Shown: positions 23,201-36,100 of the stretch, piece by piece
How the letters are laid out: each line of letters starts with the position of its first letter
Position numbering within the stretch: position 1 is the stretch's first letter
Assembly (NCBI GenBank): GCA_963575645.1
Contig: OY754468.1
Coordinates: forward strand, 24,638,465-24,702,464
Direction of reading: 5' to 3'
Origin: Xanthostigma xanthostigma
Taxonomy: Eukaryota; Arthropoda; Insecta; Raphidioptera; Raphidiidae
Length of the DNA: 64,000 nucleotides
Translations under genes and position numbers: made by a program
The notes under the pieces: generated by a model
Told to the model about the DNA's origin: nothing
Database searches by the model: none
Seen by the model: the letters and a program-made list of their open reading frames with translations, nothing else

Positions 23201-23389
23201 TGTAGCCTTGTGGGAGTCGGTTAAAAAAAATTTTTTTTTGACATTTTCAAAAATTTAAGGGATGATGACGCAACCGCGAGATGCCTGCCAGAACGGTATT
23301 TTCTTAAATGACGGATAATAAAATATCATTTAAAAATTTTCTAGCTTTGTGGGAAACGGGTTACTCGGATGGTTCACTAGCTCTTCTAC
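20201..23389. mobile_element. 3.2-kb foldback (giant palindrome) transposon
   Basis: The left half (20201 to about 21790) is repeated, inverted and nearly identical, in the right half (about 21810 to 23389). Only a few tens of bases lie at the centre (around acgctgcat, 21790-21800). The arm ends read gtctaagagctagtgaac and gtagaagagctagtgaac, each next to TA (20199-20200 and 23390-23391), suggesting TA-targeted insertion. The outer part of each arm contains three imperfect tandem units with a 139-base period, marked by cccacaargct at 20237, 20376 and 20515. The inner part contains six scattered copies of a gccatccg / cggatggc word. A 73-codon frame, present on opposite strands in both arms (20408-20629 and 22962-), has no recognisable domain. 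The design resembles Drosophila FB and Galileo foldback elements, but homology is not shown. Confidence 0.85.
20237..20650 (+). repeat. 139-bp tandem units inside the foldback arm
   Basis: Three diverged units begin with cccacaaagcta (20237), cccacaaggcta (20376) and cccacaaggcta (20515). Each also contains a ggttgc word near a gccagac / ggcaggc word. The mirror set lies in the right arm at about 22950-23355. Confidence 0.75.
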
Positions 23390-23391
23390 TA

Positions 23392-25790
23392 GTAAATCAA
23401 TGATATACAAAAAACTAAACGCATGCGTTGTTTTTACGTCGTTTGTCTATGAAACACATGTGACGTGGAATTAATTGTAGCTATCCGATTTGTTTTTAAA
23501 CTAATAGCTTTGAGCAAATTTCTAGCAGATATCGCTATTTGGTACTAAATCAGGAAGTCTTTAATCAGGAGACCTAACTTCCTATGCCTGCTGTGTTTCG
23601 AAATGGACCGTTTATGGCGCACGCGAAATGGCGCTGCTATCACTAGCTGGGAAAACTTCGGTTCTTTCCACCTGTGTGCATTACTCAGTAGCTGACGCGA
23701 TATTGTTTCATGCAACAGATATCGGTCCACCGCTACGCTCGAGCTGGTTCTTATTATGACTTCGTGGTTTACATTGTTAGAGAAAAGAGACTGTATAGAA
23801 GTTTATTTCTAATGGAACGGTGTGGCCGGAAATTTTAGTTTGTCTTGTTTCTGTTAGATGACCAAACGATTGAGGTTTAGTGTCGGTGTACAGATGTCGC
23901 TATTTGGTACAGTTTTGTTTATTTGTTTCATATGTAAATTAGCTCAGAAGCAAACAAACAGGTTTTTTGAGAAAATACCGTAATTTTGTTCAAAAAAATT
24001 AATAAAAACTATCCTATTGCCCAAGTTGCACCAAGCAAGACACATTTACAAAAGTTCATTAAAATCTGTTCAGTGGTTTCAGAGATTAGCGCGGCCAAAA
24101 TTGTGACACGGGAATTTTATATACATACCTATATATATCGTACAGTTGAATTTCTTTAAAGAACATAAAAAAATCTAGGTACGGAAAAGTCAAGTAAAAA
24201 TATGTAATAAAAATACATGGTAAAAATTTGACTTGGAGAATAATAATTCTAGTTATGGAAGATCCTCTTTGGGAACTTCAATTGTAAAAGTCTAGTTTCA
24301 TGATGGAAACAAATAGCAATAAACACACTTGAAAAAATATTGGAAAATTTACACTAGGTTTTATCTATTGTCGTAATAGTATACCCCCGCGTAAAACATA
24401 ACTTTTATTTGTGTACATCGCGTCAGAGATGCAAAGCAATTAGATAATTTATTTCATTACAAATACTTTTATTAATTAATTATTGTTTACAAACGATTGT
24501 CTATTGTTTTTTGTCTTTCAGGTATTTCTAGAAAAATATTTATAGAAAAAATTACAATAGCCATTGAAATTACGATCATATTACTTTTATTTCTAATGCG
24601 TTTCACCTCCCTACCGACCTTTCAATTAATTAATATTGTCATTATCGTCTATGTAAATTTATTCATTACATCTTAACAAAAACTTTCGCATTATTAACTT
24701 TAATGATTGTTTTTCTTTTTTTTCAAAGACTATTTTTTGTAACTGTTTTAAACACAATGTTTTTCTCTTGTATTTCTTAATTGCTATGCTACTTAATAAT
24801 TATTACTTATTACTTTTATATCCTCATTATTTTCACAAATTAGTTTTTGGTGAAAAAAAAAACAATTTTTTTTTTATACCAGGCTCCTCCACCCCTACAC
24901 CTGGTCCTCTCCACACCACTTTAGTAATAATTTAATTTTACATTTTTTTTCTTCCAAATTTATTAGACTTAAATACTAGTTTGGTCTCCTTATAAACATT
25001 TTTTTAAATACGGATCACTAAATGTATAAACAAAAAATCCTTGCTAATTGAAACTTAAGATTTATTTATTTAAATACGAAACTTTTTCCATGATCATTTA
25101 GTAGGTAGTATCATTTGTTTCAAAATGTAATTGTTTTTTTAGACATATTTTTATAAAACAGAATCTTTACTTGCCGTAAAAAAAGTAATTGAGTTTTTTA
25201 TATCTAATATATAGTCAGTGCCGAATTTACACATTTCTTAAGTATTATAGATCTTCTCCTATCTATAAAATTATCGTATAATTAAACTAATTTGTTTTGT
25301 TCCAGTTATTTATTTAAGTAAATTTATGAACATTGAAAAATAACATTTATGTGTAATTACTTATAATAATGTAGATCTTTTACATTTTGTGATGTAGCTC
25401 CCCAAATCTGCCGCCCTAGACCACGGCCTCCATCGGACATTTCTCGCATTTTTTAGATAGATTTTTTAAAAATACCAACTTTGTTACTTGAAATATTATT
25501 TTTGTTTTGAGATCCGGCATTCTTTTCAAAGAATGATGAGAACCATTACGTAGATATAATCGTTACCAAATATTTATCGAGACACCAATAATTCTACGTC
25601 ATTTTCAATGGTAAAATGTTCAATTTTATCTTACTTTATATCGATTCATCATGTGACAGAGCTCTGCACATCCATTCAGAAACTATACGGACTTTCAATC
25701 ACCATGGGCATAAGTATATGACATAGGACTTTTTGTTCGTCGACTGTGTTGGCCGTACCTTATAAAGTTTTATTTTATAAATATAGAAAA
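23392..25790. other. Intergenic DNA with old repeat traces
   Basis: No gene recognised. agatatcgctatttggtac (23529) recurs as agatgtcgctatttggtac (23892). About 23985-24130 resembles a minus-strand Helitron or related repeat (tctgttcagtggtttcag, attagcgcgg, gtgacacgggaattttatat). The rest is AT-rich with poly-T runs. Confidence 0.45.
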
Positions 25791-25794
25791 AAAA

Positions 25795-27205
25795 TATTTA
25801 AATTAATTTGCCTCCCTCCCACCCATCTTTTTAATTAATTTTACATTTTTAATGTGAAACATCTTAAATGGCGCGTTTGATCGGGAGTAAAACAGTGCAA
25901 TTGAGGCGGCACTTTTATGAGACGAAGTTTTACGGGGACACTTCACGTTTTTCAGTTACTAAATAGTATACCGTAACGTTTGCTGCGTGTAGATTGTAAT
26001 ATTATGGATTTTGTTAACGGGGACATCTAACTGAGGTGTATTAGTGGCGCTGCTAGTATCTTAAAATTGCAGTGTCCATAGGACTTTGGGAAGTGTTCGT
26101 GGAGTGTCCACAGGGCTCTAGGAATTGTAGAGTGTCCATAGGCTGTGTAACTTAAAATTGCATTTGAAAAACTTATATTTACTAGTGTGACCTGTGCGAA
26201 TTATATTCGCAGTAAATAAGTATAATAATTATCACTTTACAAAATTATTTTTTAAATATGATTGCAGGTATTCATTTCGTTTCTAATTTTGCACACTGCT
26301 TATAACGTTCTTCTTTTTGTTGTATTATAATATGAAGCTCAGATCGAAGAAATATTTTACTAAAATTGTCATATAGAGGCGCAAGTAGCAAAAGCGTTGA
26401 GCTAAGCCGTCAGATGGCATCATGCAACATTGCTGTGACATTGTTCAGCGTTGCTCGCTGTTTCAAAATTAAATCCGTTAGATGGCAGTATGCAGTATTG
26501 TGTCTGTTGTATTACAATATGAAGGTCAGATGACAGATCGAAGTGTTGACGTTGTTTCAAAATTAAAACCATCAGATGGCAAACGTTGTTCAGCGTTGCT
26601 GTATTTTAATAATTTACAAATACGAAAGCAATAATAATTTTTTTAGTTGTCGATGTCAGTAGAGCAAGCAATTATCTGTAAAATGATATATAATTTATGT
26701 GGAGAAATTGTGAGGTTTTTTCTAAAAAGGGAGGCAAACATCTTTAACCTTAGCGTATTAATATATATGATGTTCCACATCTGCCAGACGTCCAACGACG
26801 GCTCCTATTTTTTTTAATGCAGCTTTTAATGTTTTATATTATTATTATTCAAGTGCTTCATATTATTTTTTTAAAACCATGAAAATGTAATTAACCATAA
26901 TTACAAATATTTCTTTGCTTTTTTCTCTATCGCAATATGTACCTATATTTAAAACATTTCTTTGACGTCATTTTAGTATATTATGTTCTTTTAAGTTTTT
27001 GTACCACTTGTAAACACGTCTTGACTGTTAACTCACTTTGAACAATACGTGCGATCAATTCAAAAGTAGATTTTAGGATTTTTTTATTTTGATATTTATA
27101 TTTTCTATAGTTTGCACTTTTTGTCGAATAGATCACTGTTCGCAGACATCGTTTTCTGTTATTTATTTATCAAAAAAATACATGAAGACTTAATTCAAAC
27201 TTCAA
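25795..27205 (+). repeat. Duplicated segment, long copy (A)
   Basis: 25,800-26,177 and 26,765-27,205 match 29,540-29,925 and 29,926-30,369 in order. Shared words include cctccctccca, aatggcgcgttt, ggggacatc, tggcgctgctagtatctta, ccacatctgcc and agatcactgttcgcagacat. Copy A alone has about 585 additional bases (26,178-26,764). That extra block holds tandemly repeated modules: cagatggca words at about 26,410, 26,480 and 26,570; gtttcaaaattaaa at about 26,460 and 26,550; and gttgtattataatatgaag / gttgtattacaatatgaag. No protein is encoded. It is probably an unnamed non-autonomous mobile element. Confidence 0.75.
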
Positions 27206-28440
27206 TTGCCTTTAAAAAAAATAACACCATTATAAATGATTCTGGGACTAAACCTTTAAGTGCCCGGATATAATGAAGACCTTGGATATAAATCTGTTCA
27301 GATAAAAATGAAGGTTCTTGTAATAAAAGTCATTAATGACGATAAAGAACAATAAAATAGCTATATATCATTCACTGTTAGTATCATTCTTTTGTGACTA
27401 CATTTTTTTACGAAACGAAAAATATACTTTATAATCATATCAGAGTTCAATAATAAAAAAATGCATGTTTTCTGAAGATATAAACATCGAAACGTTGACA
27501 CTAAGAACGTTGTAGGAGATCTCATCCGTCCTGTTTTCCCCGAACGCCGTCCTAGTTTTGGGCCAGCCTGAGGATTTTTAGAATGTGTCCGACAGGCCGT
27601 GGTAAAAAATGAATGCGCAGAGTTTAGGGGAATTCTAAAAAGTCAGATTAGTGAAAACAAGATTTTCTTATAGAAATGAAGTAGCCTGTAGAATTGAAAG
27701 CATAACTCGAAGAGATGGTCACCTTGGCTCGAGGGCTGTAAGCGAAATGTTCGGGGTTTTTGGTCTATAATTACTAGTTTTGATATAATTTTTTTAATAC
27801 CCCTTTACACCGATTTTTATATCTCGTATATGTAAATTTTATAAATTAGTAATTGGCACTATATAGACTTATTTTATTTCGATCGAATTTGTGTTTAAAA
27901 TTTTACAATTTTTCTCTTCAATTCGTACTCACCTAATTGCTTAATAAAACTATAGTAATGAATAAAAATATAAATTTAATATTGAAAGGTCGTCAACATT
28001 AACAATTATAGGTATACGTGTTATGAAATAACTAGTTTAATTTTTATTTAATTTGTTAAATATTATGTTCTAATCTGTTTAAATTTTATAGTGCCTTTGA
28101 TTGACTTCACAGCATATATACGCACCTCAATTTATAAAAAAGGAAATGAACCTACTTTTAAACTTTTGCAAATTTATTTTTCTTAAATAATATTTTTTAA
28201 CAGTCTTACCTATTTAATTAACAACATAGTAAAAATATTTTTTATAGATTTTTTTCAGTTCTTTCGAGTATTATTTTTTTTAAAATGCATAAAATTTCTT
28301 ACAATTAGATTTTTAAAATGTATTGTTCTCTCCACACTTTTCACATTTTAAAAACGTGCTTCAAATTCATTATAAAATAATAGTAATAAAATACTGTATT
28401 TAAAAAATAAATTATTACAGGATGACATGAGCATAATCTA
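27206..28440. other. AT-rich intergenic DNA
   Basis: No gene recognised. A less AT-rich block at 27,500-27,760 (ctcatccgtcctgttttccc; tgtccgacaggccgtgg) has no open frame of note and may be repeat debris. Confidence 0.45.
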
Positions 28441-28806
28441 TCTATACTAATATATAAAACTGAAGAGTTTGTTTGTTTGTTTGGTTGAACGCGCTAATCT
28501 TAGGAACTATTGGTTCGAATTGAATTTTTTTTTGTTGGGTTATTGGATAGCCCATTTATCGAGGAAGGCTATAGGCTATATAATATCACGCTACGATCAA
28601 TGGCAGCGCAGCGGAGCATCAATGAAAAATGTTGCAAAATATATCTCAAAATTTGTCCGTCCGACAAAAACTTTTGAACGGTAACTCCGATCATCATAAA
28701 ATTTGGATACAACATTCATCTCGGTAAACGAAGATGAACGTGCGTACTCATGTCCCTTATCCCCCATTTGTTCTTTTGCATTGGTGAAACCGGGCGGAAC
28801 CGCTAG
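28441..28806 (+). mobile_element. Short non-autonomous Helitron
   Basis: It begins tctatactaatatataaa after an A (28440) and ends gaaccgctag before a T (28807). This is the Helitron rule of insertion between A and T with no target-site duplication. Internal landmarks are gtttgtttgttt, cgcgctaatctta, atcgaggaaggctataggc and ttgaacggtaactccgatc. The same landmarks occur in the copies at 32777 and 49593. It encodes nothing and would depend on an autonomous Rep/helicase element elsewhere. Confidence 0.85.
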
Positions 28807-29109
28807 TATAGAAAGAAATATCTAGTACCTACATACATCATAATATGTATTACTATTTTTGTAAATATTGTAAACATACATGAAAACTATTCAATTAGCA
28901 TAAGACTTCTAATTTAGACGAAGTTTGTGACGAAAAAGTAAATGCACCTAATTTTGTTTTGAGGATATGCAAGTCATATATAATTACTTTTATTTACGTT
29001 CTCATCGAGAAATTTTTTAAAAATTGTTTTTTGATACAATCATATATATATAGTGCAAATGATTAGAACATGATATAGATCTTCATTTTATAGCAAATTA
29101 CACACCATA

Positions 29110-29490
29110 CAAGTTTTCTTTGGATCCCAGTTATATTTATAGCCTTTTACAATAATCCTGATAAAGGCAGTGCCCATCAATCTTGTTGGCTAATGACTCT
29201 TACGATATCAATATTAAAGTTCATTGTCAGATAGTTTTCTATACCTTGAGTGCTTTGTATATTTTTGTATCTTGGGTTATAACTAGAAAGCTGTATTCTA
29301 TTTCGGCCTTCTAATCTTCGTGTTTCCTTATTATATTATTATTTATATCTTTCTTTACTAATAGTGGATTTTGTTCTTCCCACAGCCTACTAAAATCTAA
29401 ATCAATAAGAAGCTGTTTCATTTGTGTTTACCAGTTTGCTGCATGGATTATTTTCAAGTTGTCGTAATCGGTCATAACACAATTTAGGCC
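29110..29490 (-). pseudogene. LINE ORF2 remnant
   Basis: Minus-strand translation, crossing several stops and frame shifts, reads LLIDLDFSRLWEEQNPLL and then NRIQLSSYNPRYKNIQ and IVRVISQ. Order and spacing match the region after the reverse transcriptase in some insect non-LTR retrotransposons, where a W..LL..LGF..LW..Q block precedes an RxxxYNxRYK and IRTISQ block. The copy is heavily decayed, and its upstream side is interrupted by the duplicated segment beginning at 29535. Identification rests on pattern recall. Confidence 0.5.
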
Positions 29491-29503
29491 GTCTCCTATA
29501 ATA

Positions 29504-30400
29504 CAAAATAAAATATGTTTTGCGTAGGTTAAAAAAATTTTTCCTCCCTCCCTCCCATCTTCTTAATTAATTTTACATTTTTAATGTGAAACATCCTAAA
29601 TGGCGCGTTTCAATGGGAGTAAAACAGTGCAATTGAGGTGGCACTTTTATGAGATTGAGACGGCGTTTTACGGGGACACCTCACTTTTTTCAGTTACTAA
29701 ATAGTACCTATACTGTTAGATGATAGCGCGTAACGTTTGCTGCGTGTAGATTGTAATATAGATTTTGTTAACGGGGACATCTTACTGAGATGTATTAGTG
29801 GCGCTGCTAGTATCTTAAAGTTGCAATGTCCATAGGGCTTTGGGAAGTGTCCGTAGTGTTCACAGGGCTCTAAGAATTATAGAGTTTCCATAGGCTGTGT
29901 AACTTAAAATTGCATTTGACAAGCTTATGTTCCACATCTGCCAAGCGTCCAACGACGGCTCCTATTTTTTTTTTAATGCAGCTTTTAATGTTTTATAATA
30001 TTATTATTCAAGTGGTTTATATTATTTTTTTAAAACCATGAAAATGTAATTATCCATAATAACAATTATATAATTTCTTTGCTTTTTTCTCTATCGCAAT
30101 ATATAATTAAAATATTTCTTTGACGTCATTTTAGTATATTCTGTTCTTTTAAATTTTTGTACCATTATTGCACTTGTAAACACGTCTGCACTGTTAGCTC
30201 ACTTTGAATAATACGTGCGATCAATTCAAAAGTAGATTTTAGGATTTTTTTTACTTTGATATTTATATTTTCTATAGTTTGCACTTTTTGTCGAATAGAT
30301 CACTGTTCGCAGACATCGTTTTCTGTTATTTAATTATCAAAGAAATACATGATGACTTTATTTAAACTTCAAAATAAAATATGTTTTGTGTAGGTTAAAA
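29504..30400 (+). mobile_element. Duplicated segment, short copy (B), flanked by 31-bp direct repeats
   Basis: The body (29535-30369) is colinear with copy A but lacks its central 585 bases. It is bracketed by a 31-base direct repeat (caaaataaaatatg, then ttttgcgtaggttaaaa; 29504-29534 and 30370-30400) with a single difference. This looks like a long target-site duplication from an insertion. The junction in B (acttatgttccac) shows no GT-AG intron pattern relative to A, so splicing does not explain the missing block. No poly(A) tail or terminal inverted repeat is seen. Confidence 0.7.
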
Positions 30401-30773
30401 TTACGAATTAAAAGGTTAAAATTACACCTTTATTTTTGACTTTCTACTAAATACTCTAAAAATCCTAATGATATCAAAAATATCGAAACATTGAGTTTTT
30501 ATTCACGTCCCGTAATTTTCATGTCTTAATACGCATATTTAGGATATAATTTTTAGGAAAATAATTGTTCACAAACAAAATATAATTAATGTTAATTAAT
30601 GCTTGCACTTAAGAACTTTATGTTTGCTTGAAAATTTTTCAACAAACCTAATTTATGTTAATTATAATTATATCTATTCGAGGCAGTTTTTTTACCTTTA
30701 CTATTTGAAAATATTTTTAAAAGATAACATCATAATTATTATTGTAATTTAGGTTTGCAAAAATTATGTTACA

Positions 30774-30850
30774 CTAGCTGTTCGGTCCGGGCTTTGTCCG
30801 GGTGTAAATCGTTTTGCTACGTAAAAAAGCGATAGTTTGGACGGGAGTAG
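30774..30850 (-). mobile_element. Helitron 3' end fragment
   Basis: On the minus strand the sequence runs gcccggaccgaacagctag then T, the Helitron-type terminus. The 5' end is not recognisable in the downstream AT-rich DNA. Confidence 0.5.
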
Positions 30851-31689
30851 ATGTTAACGTTTTATAAAAATCTATTTTATTAAATTGTTTCTCATTAATT
30901 TGAGCCATCAAACGTGTTCATATTTGGCAAAATCATAACTAAAAAACTAACAGTCAGTTATTGTTACTTTTTTTGTTACATAGATGTAAAAATCTAAGAT
31001 AACATAAACTTCAACATTCGTTAATTTTTTTTCAAAAAAAAAAAAACAACATTAACCTCTTTTTAATAGAATAATTATTGTTTTAGGCATTATGTTCTGT
31101 ACCAATAATTGCAGTTCTAAACTTAATTATTTAACATAATATATTTCAACGACCTATATATTTTATGCTTTGTTTGAAGACCTTCACAAATTATGGTCAC
31201 TCGAAAGTAAATATATATATGCCAAAAAATCTAAATATTTATAATGCTTTATTAACTTGTATCAATACGCTGTGCTTTTATTTTTATAAATAAGTTACAT
31301 TCATTATGGAGACATTTAATTGTCAATAGTTCATACACACTTAAACGTATCTTTATTCTGTAACAAAATTCATTCACTATTATAACTACAAAGTTTAACA
31401 CGGTATGACCCACATAAAATTATTCAGAATGGAAATACCTTTTGCAAACAACAATATAGTAATATAACAATAATACTACAATCAAGTTTGACAGAGGAGG
31501 AGTATTCATTGATAACGAATACAACGTAAACTTGAAGAATTACATATGCAAAATTTAGTAAACTATCAAGGCTATCTGTGACTATAGTACTAATTCATCT
31601 CAATTTAAAATTGTGCGATTTATCTATACTATACTAATATTTGTCGGGTATCTGTATATAGGTATAGTAACGGATTACAAAATTCACAT

Positions 31690-32640
31690 ACTGTGAGAGT
31701 TGTTTTTTTAATTACCTGCTTCATATCGCTTGCTAACAATCCACTCGAACTTCAAAATAAGGTTCAATCATCTATTGGTGAATTTTCTTATTGGTGTCAC
31801 GATAACTCTTTATGCTCAAATCTGAGTAAAGCTCAGTATATGGTTTTCCATACTTCTCAGGGAAATAGGGATATTAATCTGACCGTATAGTATCGAACAA
31901 CATTCCGCTAGAAAAAACACATTCCTTTAACTTCTTAGGTGTGACTATTTCAGATACCGTAAACTGGACTCAACACATTTCCAATTTAAGTTCTAAGCTA
32001 GCAAGACCTTTATTTGCTCTGCGGAAAATACATCATAGTTGCTATGATCTTAATTTAGACCTGACTATTTATTATGCCTATTTCTTCCAACACGTCAAAT
32101 ATGGAATCATGTTTTGGGGCTGTAGTGCCTCTGCGACCAATAGAATTTTTTTGCTGCAGAAAAAAGCCATTACAACTATATTTAATCTTGGCTTTCGAGA
32201 TAGTTGTAAAGAGTATTTTGCGAAACATCACATCTTAACTGTTTCTTCAATGTACATTTATTTTTCTCTATGCTATATACAAAAGCATAAAAACAGATTT
32301 TCTCTTTCTTGTACTAAACATAATTATCGAACACGTCACAGTAAGAAAATCATTTTACCTAAGTGCGACTTATCACTACTTTTCAATAGTCCTGAGTGTG
32401 CGGCGCTACGAATACACAACACACTATACCAGCACATTTAACTGCACTGCTATATTCTAAATTTAAGTCTGAATTAAAGAAAAGATTGCAACCATGTTGT
32501 TTATACTCCGCAGTTAACGATTTTAAATATTGATATGAATCTTTTCATCAAATTTTCTTTGTATAATTTTAATGTACTTGACGCTATAACATTCCATTGG
32601 AATTTTAAATAAAGATATATTTTTCTATTCTATTCTAATG
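31690..32640 (+). pseudogene. 5'-truncated Jockey-like LINE, reverse transcriptase C-terminal part
   Basis: Two frames joined by one lesion near 31890-31920 encode the end of a non-LTR reverse transcriptase. The first gives W-C-H-x-N-S-L-x-x-N, K-x-x-x-M-V-F-H (the thumb-side W...L.LN..K..M.F motif). The second gives FLGVTISDTVNWTQHI, KLARPLFALRKI, YGIMFWG and QKKAITTIF, in the order normal for the Jockey/CR1 group. The second frame is intact for 166 codons to a stop at 32439-32441. A ~180-base 3' UTR follows with AATAAA-like taaataaag (32608-) and a ttctattctattcta tail. Both the endonuclease and most of the RT are missing. The catalytic Y/FxDD is only hinted at upstream (SLANN at about 31735). 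Confidence 0.85.
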
Positions 32641-32776
32641 AATTATACAGACGTTAGCTTAACTAATTCAAAAAAATTAAATCGTAACTAAGTCTGTAAT
32701 TGTACAGTTTTAAAGATTCCTAGAGCAAATTTTCAGTTTTCATCACTTTTTCTCTTTATATATTTTTGTACTTCTA

Positions 32777-33100
32777 TCTATAGATACTAGTATATAAAGC
32801 TGAAAAGTTTGTTTGTTTGGTTAAACTACTGGTTCGAATTGAAAAAAGTTTTTTTTTATTAGATAGTACATTTATCGAGGAAGGCTATAGGTTATATAAT
32901 ATCATGCTACGACCAATAGGAGCGGAGCATCAATGTAACTCAAAATTTGTCCGTTCGACAAAAACTTTTGAACGGTAACTCCGATCATCATGAAATTTGG
33001 ACACAACATTCATCTCGGCAAACTAAGATCAACGCGCGTACTCATGTCTTTTCCCCCATTCGTTCTTTTGCACCCGTGTGAAACCGGGTAGGATCGCTAG
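32777..33100 (+). mobile_element. Short non-autonomous Helitron
   Basis: Starts tctatagatactagtatata after A (32776) and ends gatcgctag before T (33101). Internal words are those of the 28441 element with small deletions. It lies about 130 bases after the LINE tail, in the same orientation as the other two full copies. Confidence 0.85.
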
Positions 33101-36100
33101 TAATTTATATATCACTAGGTATTTATAATTAAAAGTAGAAACGTTTGTCTTTTTCAGCTCAAACAGATAGGTGATATTATTTTATGGGGAGCATTTAACA
33201 CCTTTAGTAACTTCTTTACAATTTTAATTGCTTGATGAAAATAACATAAAATATTTTTTGAAAGTAATTTAAATTGTTTCGCAATTTTCCTTTGTAACTT
33301 AACATTGACTAATCACCACACAGCGTATAGGTAACGTCAATTATTGTTAAATACTTTAGCGCCACTGGCGGAGAGATCACATTTCAATTATTTCCCGGGT
33401 CTCATAATCGGTTAAAATGAGTCTATGTGCACGCGCTCTAAAAATATATTGTGGGAAATTTGAGGTATCTACATGAAAATTTTGGAAGTCACATTTTAAA
33501 TTTGGTGTATCTAGATTATTTTCCTTCGTGTAGGTACCTAATAAAAATAACACTTATGGCTAAAAGCCAAATAAATATAAACATTTCAAGCGATGTACAG
33601 AAATAAGTTTCAAGTTTTTTTTTTTGTTGATTATAGCACAAGTTCTTTTCAAAGAACTCCCTGCTTTTTCTTCCCGACATTCAAAATATGTCGCATTCGT
33701 TGCACCATTTACTACATTTCGTAATTAAAGTCAATTCACAGTATATTAATATACCTACATTAATTGTCAATATTTTCAATTATAATTACATATATAAATA
33801 AACATCTTGTTAATAATTAGGCTGGTTATAACTTATTCATGATTACCTCTATTCACATTTTAAATATAAGCTCCGTTCAATTTCGATGTTGGAATAATAA
33901 TATGAGAAGTATAACCATTCGTATAGTGGCAAAAAAATTTAAAAATGTATTTACAATATTATTTTTAATTAATTTATATAAATATGTTAATACTTATCCC
34001 ATAAAATTTTGAATGCTTCGGACAATTTTACTGGCGAATTTTGACGACGTTAGGGAGTTTTTACGTAGGTATACCTATCTGCAGTACCTATAATTCTATT
34101 TGTAGAGGTTTTTCTAATGTTCAATTTTATTTTTGTTTATAACTTTTCACTATTACTAGAATTTCATTAATTATATTGCAGTGCCCTGAGGACTGATAAT
34201 AATGTGAAATTTCCTTAAGCTTTGCATTTACATCAATTAAAATCAACATAGTTTCTAAAAAAAATTACCGTGAAAACTGAAAGCAGGCTGTAGAAAATGG
34301 CGTTTGATTGTAATATTATGTAGTAATTCAATACAAGACGTCACGTTTATCGTATTTACGGCCGAATCGTTTTTGTAACAGGTTTTGTTTAACTTCAAAG
34401 AGGAACTTATTTTATGCACACCATGTTATTGCCTGATTGAGTTTTTTCAGGACTCTTTAGGTATAAATTAATATTTTCGATGAAAAATGAAAGTGAAATG
34501 TGTGAGAATAACACCGTATTTGTTTATTTTTTTGACGTATGTGTCTGATTTTATGTAGCATAGTTACCTACTTGTATTGGTTATCTAGATTCGCTTGTAT
34601 TTAAAATAGGGTAAATACAATACTCATTAAATTTGAAACTTTTTTATAGTAGATTCATGCATCAATTTATTAAAAATAATTTTCCTTAAAATTATTTTTT
34701 AACAGGGCAACTGGAATAGTAATCTTTTTATTTTAGATTCTTTTTATAAAATATTAATTTTTATGCAAATTTTTCTATGGGGAAAGTGGATGGTCAACAC
34801 AATTTGAGCCGTACCGTTTTGTGCGCTTATTATGTAGGTGCAATAATCATTTATTATTATTATATTTTCTTATAAACGATAATATAAATATAACTTTATG
34901 TATCAATAGGTTATACAGGACACTTATTTAAAAAAAAAACTTTAAAAATTATAAAACACTATAAACGTAGAATTAAACATTTAAACTGACATTTATTTTA
35001 GGTTCCGTTCTTTACGCATCATAATATATTTTTTTACATATTTTGTATTACCTTACTTCTCATTACTCTATTGCAGATAATATTATCAATTTTAAATACG
35101 TATACTTACTAAAATTTAATTAGCGTAGGACACTTAATGATATCACAACTTTCTTTACTAATTGGTAAGTTATTGTAAAAAAAGATTATAAAGCACGTTT
35201 TATAAATTAAAATTTTCAAAACATTTCGATATTTCTAATCAAAAATATTGTTTGAAAAAGCATTCTTTCAGGTTTTGCTCTTTACTAATCGTTAAAGTCT
35301 TCACTATACCTACACAATATATTATAGATTATAGATAGCTGTTATTTATACTATAATAGAAAAACTAATTTTTTAAATATTTAATGTTGCGTTAGAAGTC
35401 TTGGGATGTTTGTAGTTAATACCTAGGTAGTACATATCGAGAAACTTTAGAATGAAAATATTTTTATAGGCATTAAGTTATTTTAAAAAGACACTTATAT
35501 TAATTCCTAAAATACAGAAATTGTTTAAGTGGCAATTATATCTATCGTTTAAGTCTCCAATATCCATAATATTTCCAGGCTTTCAGGCTTCTTACTAGTG
35601 AATGATGCCAGTAAGTACTATTGTTATATTTATTATTACTGAACACACAAAATTTAAAAATATGATTTCATATAAAACTGCGTGAGATACGATTTAAAAA
35701 ATCACTGCTTTTATAATTTTCTTATAATTTTGTATTCTCAAATATTTTAAATAAACGCGGACAATAATAATATTTCTTGCTGCTAAATTCCGCTTGGTTA
35801 CTGATTAGTGAGTACTTAAACTCAATTATAATTTTTCGGTAGTCAATAGTATTCATTTTGAAAAAACAAAACTCATACAAGCTAAATATTTTAAATGATT
35901 AAAACATATTTTTTTGTTGAAACTTGTTAGTTTTATATCGACTGTATGTAATATAGATAATTGTGGAATTTGCAAAGAGTGGATCGCGACCATATAATAA
36001 CATCTTTTTTACACTATAAATCGTAGATACTTGTGTTAGTTCAAATTAAATATAAGAAAAATAACAAAAATCTGTTTAAGCAAAAAATATTAGTCCGTAT

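Noticed and set aside
22962..23258. 98-codon frame in the foldback right arm, mirrored by 73 codons in the left arm
   Set aside because: Conservation between arms is explained by the palindrome itself; no domain is visible and the frame runs through the tandem units.
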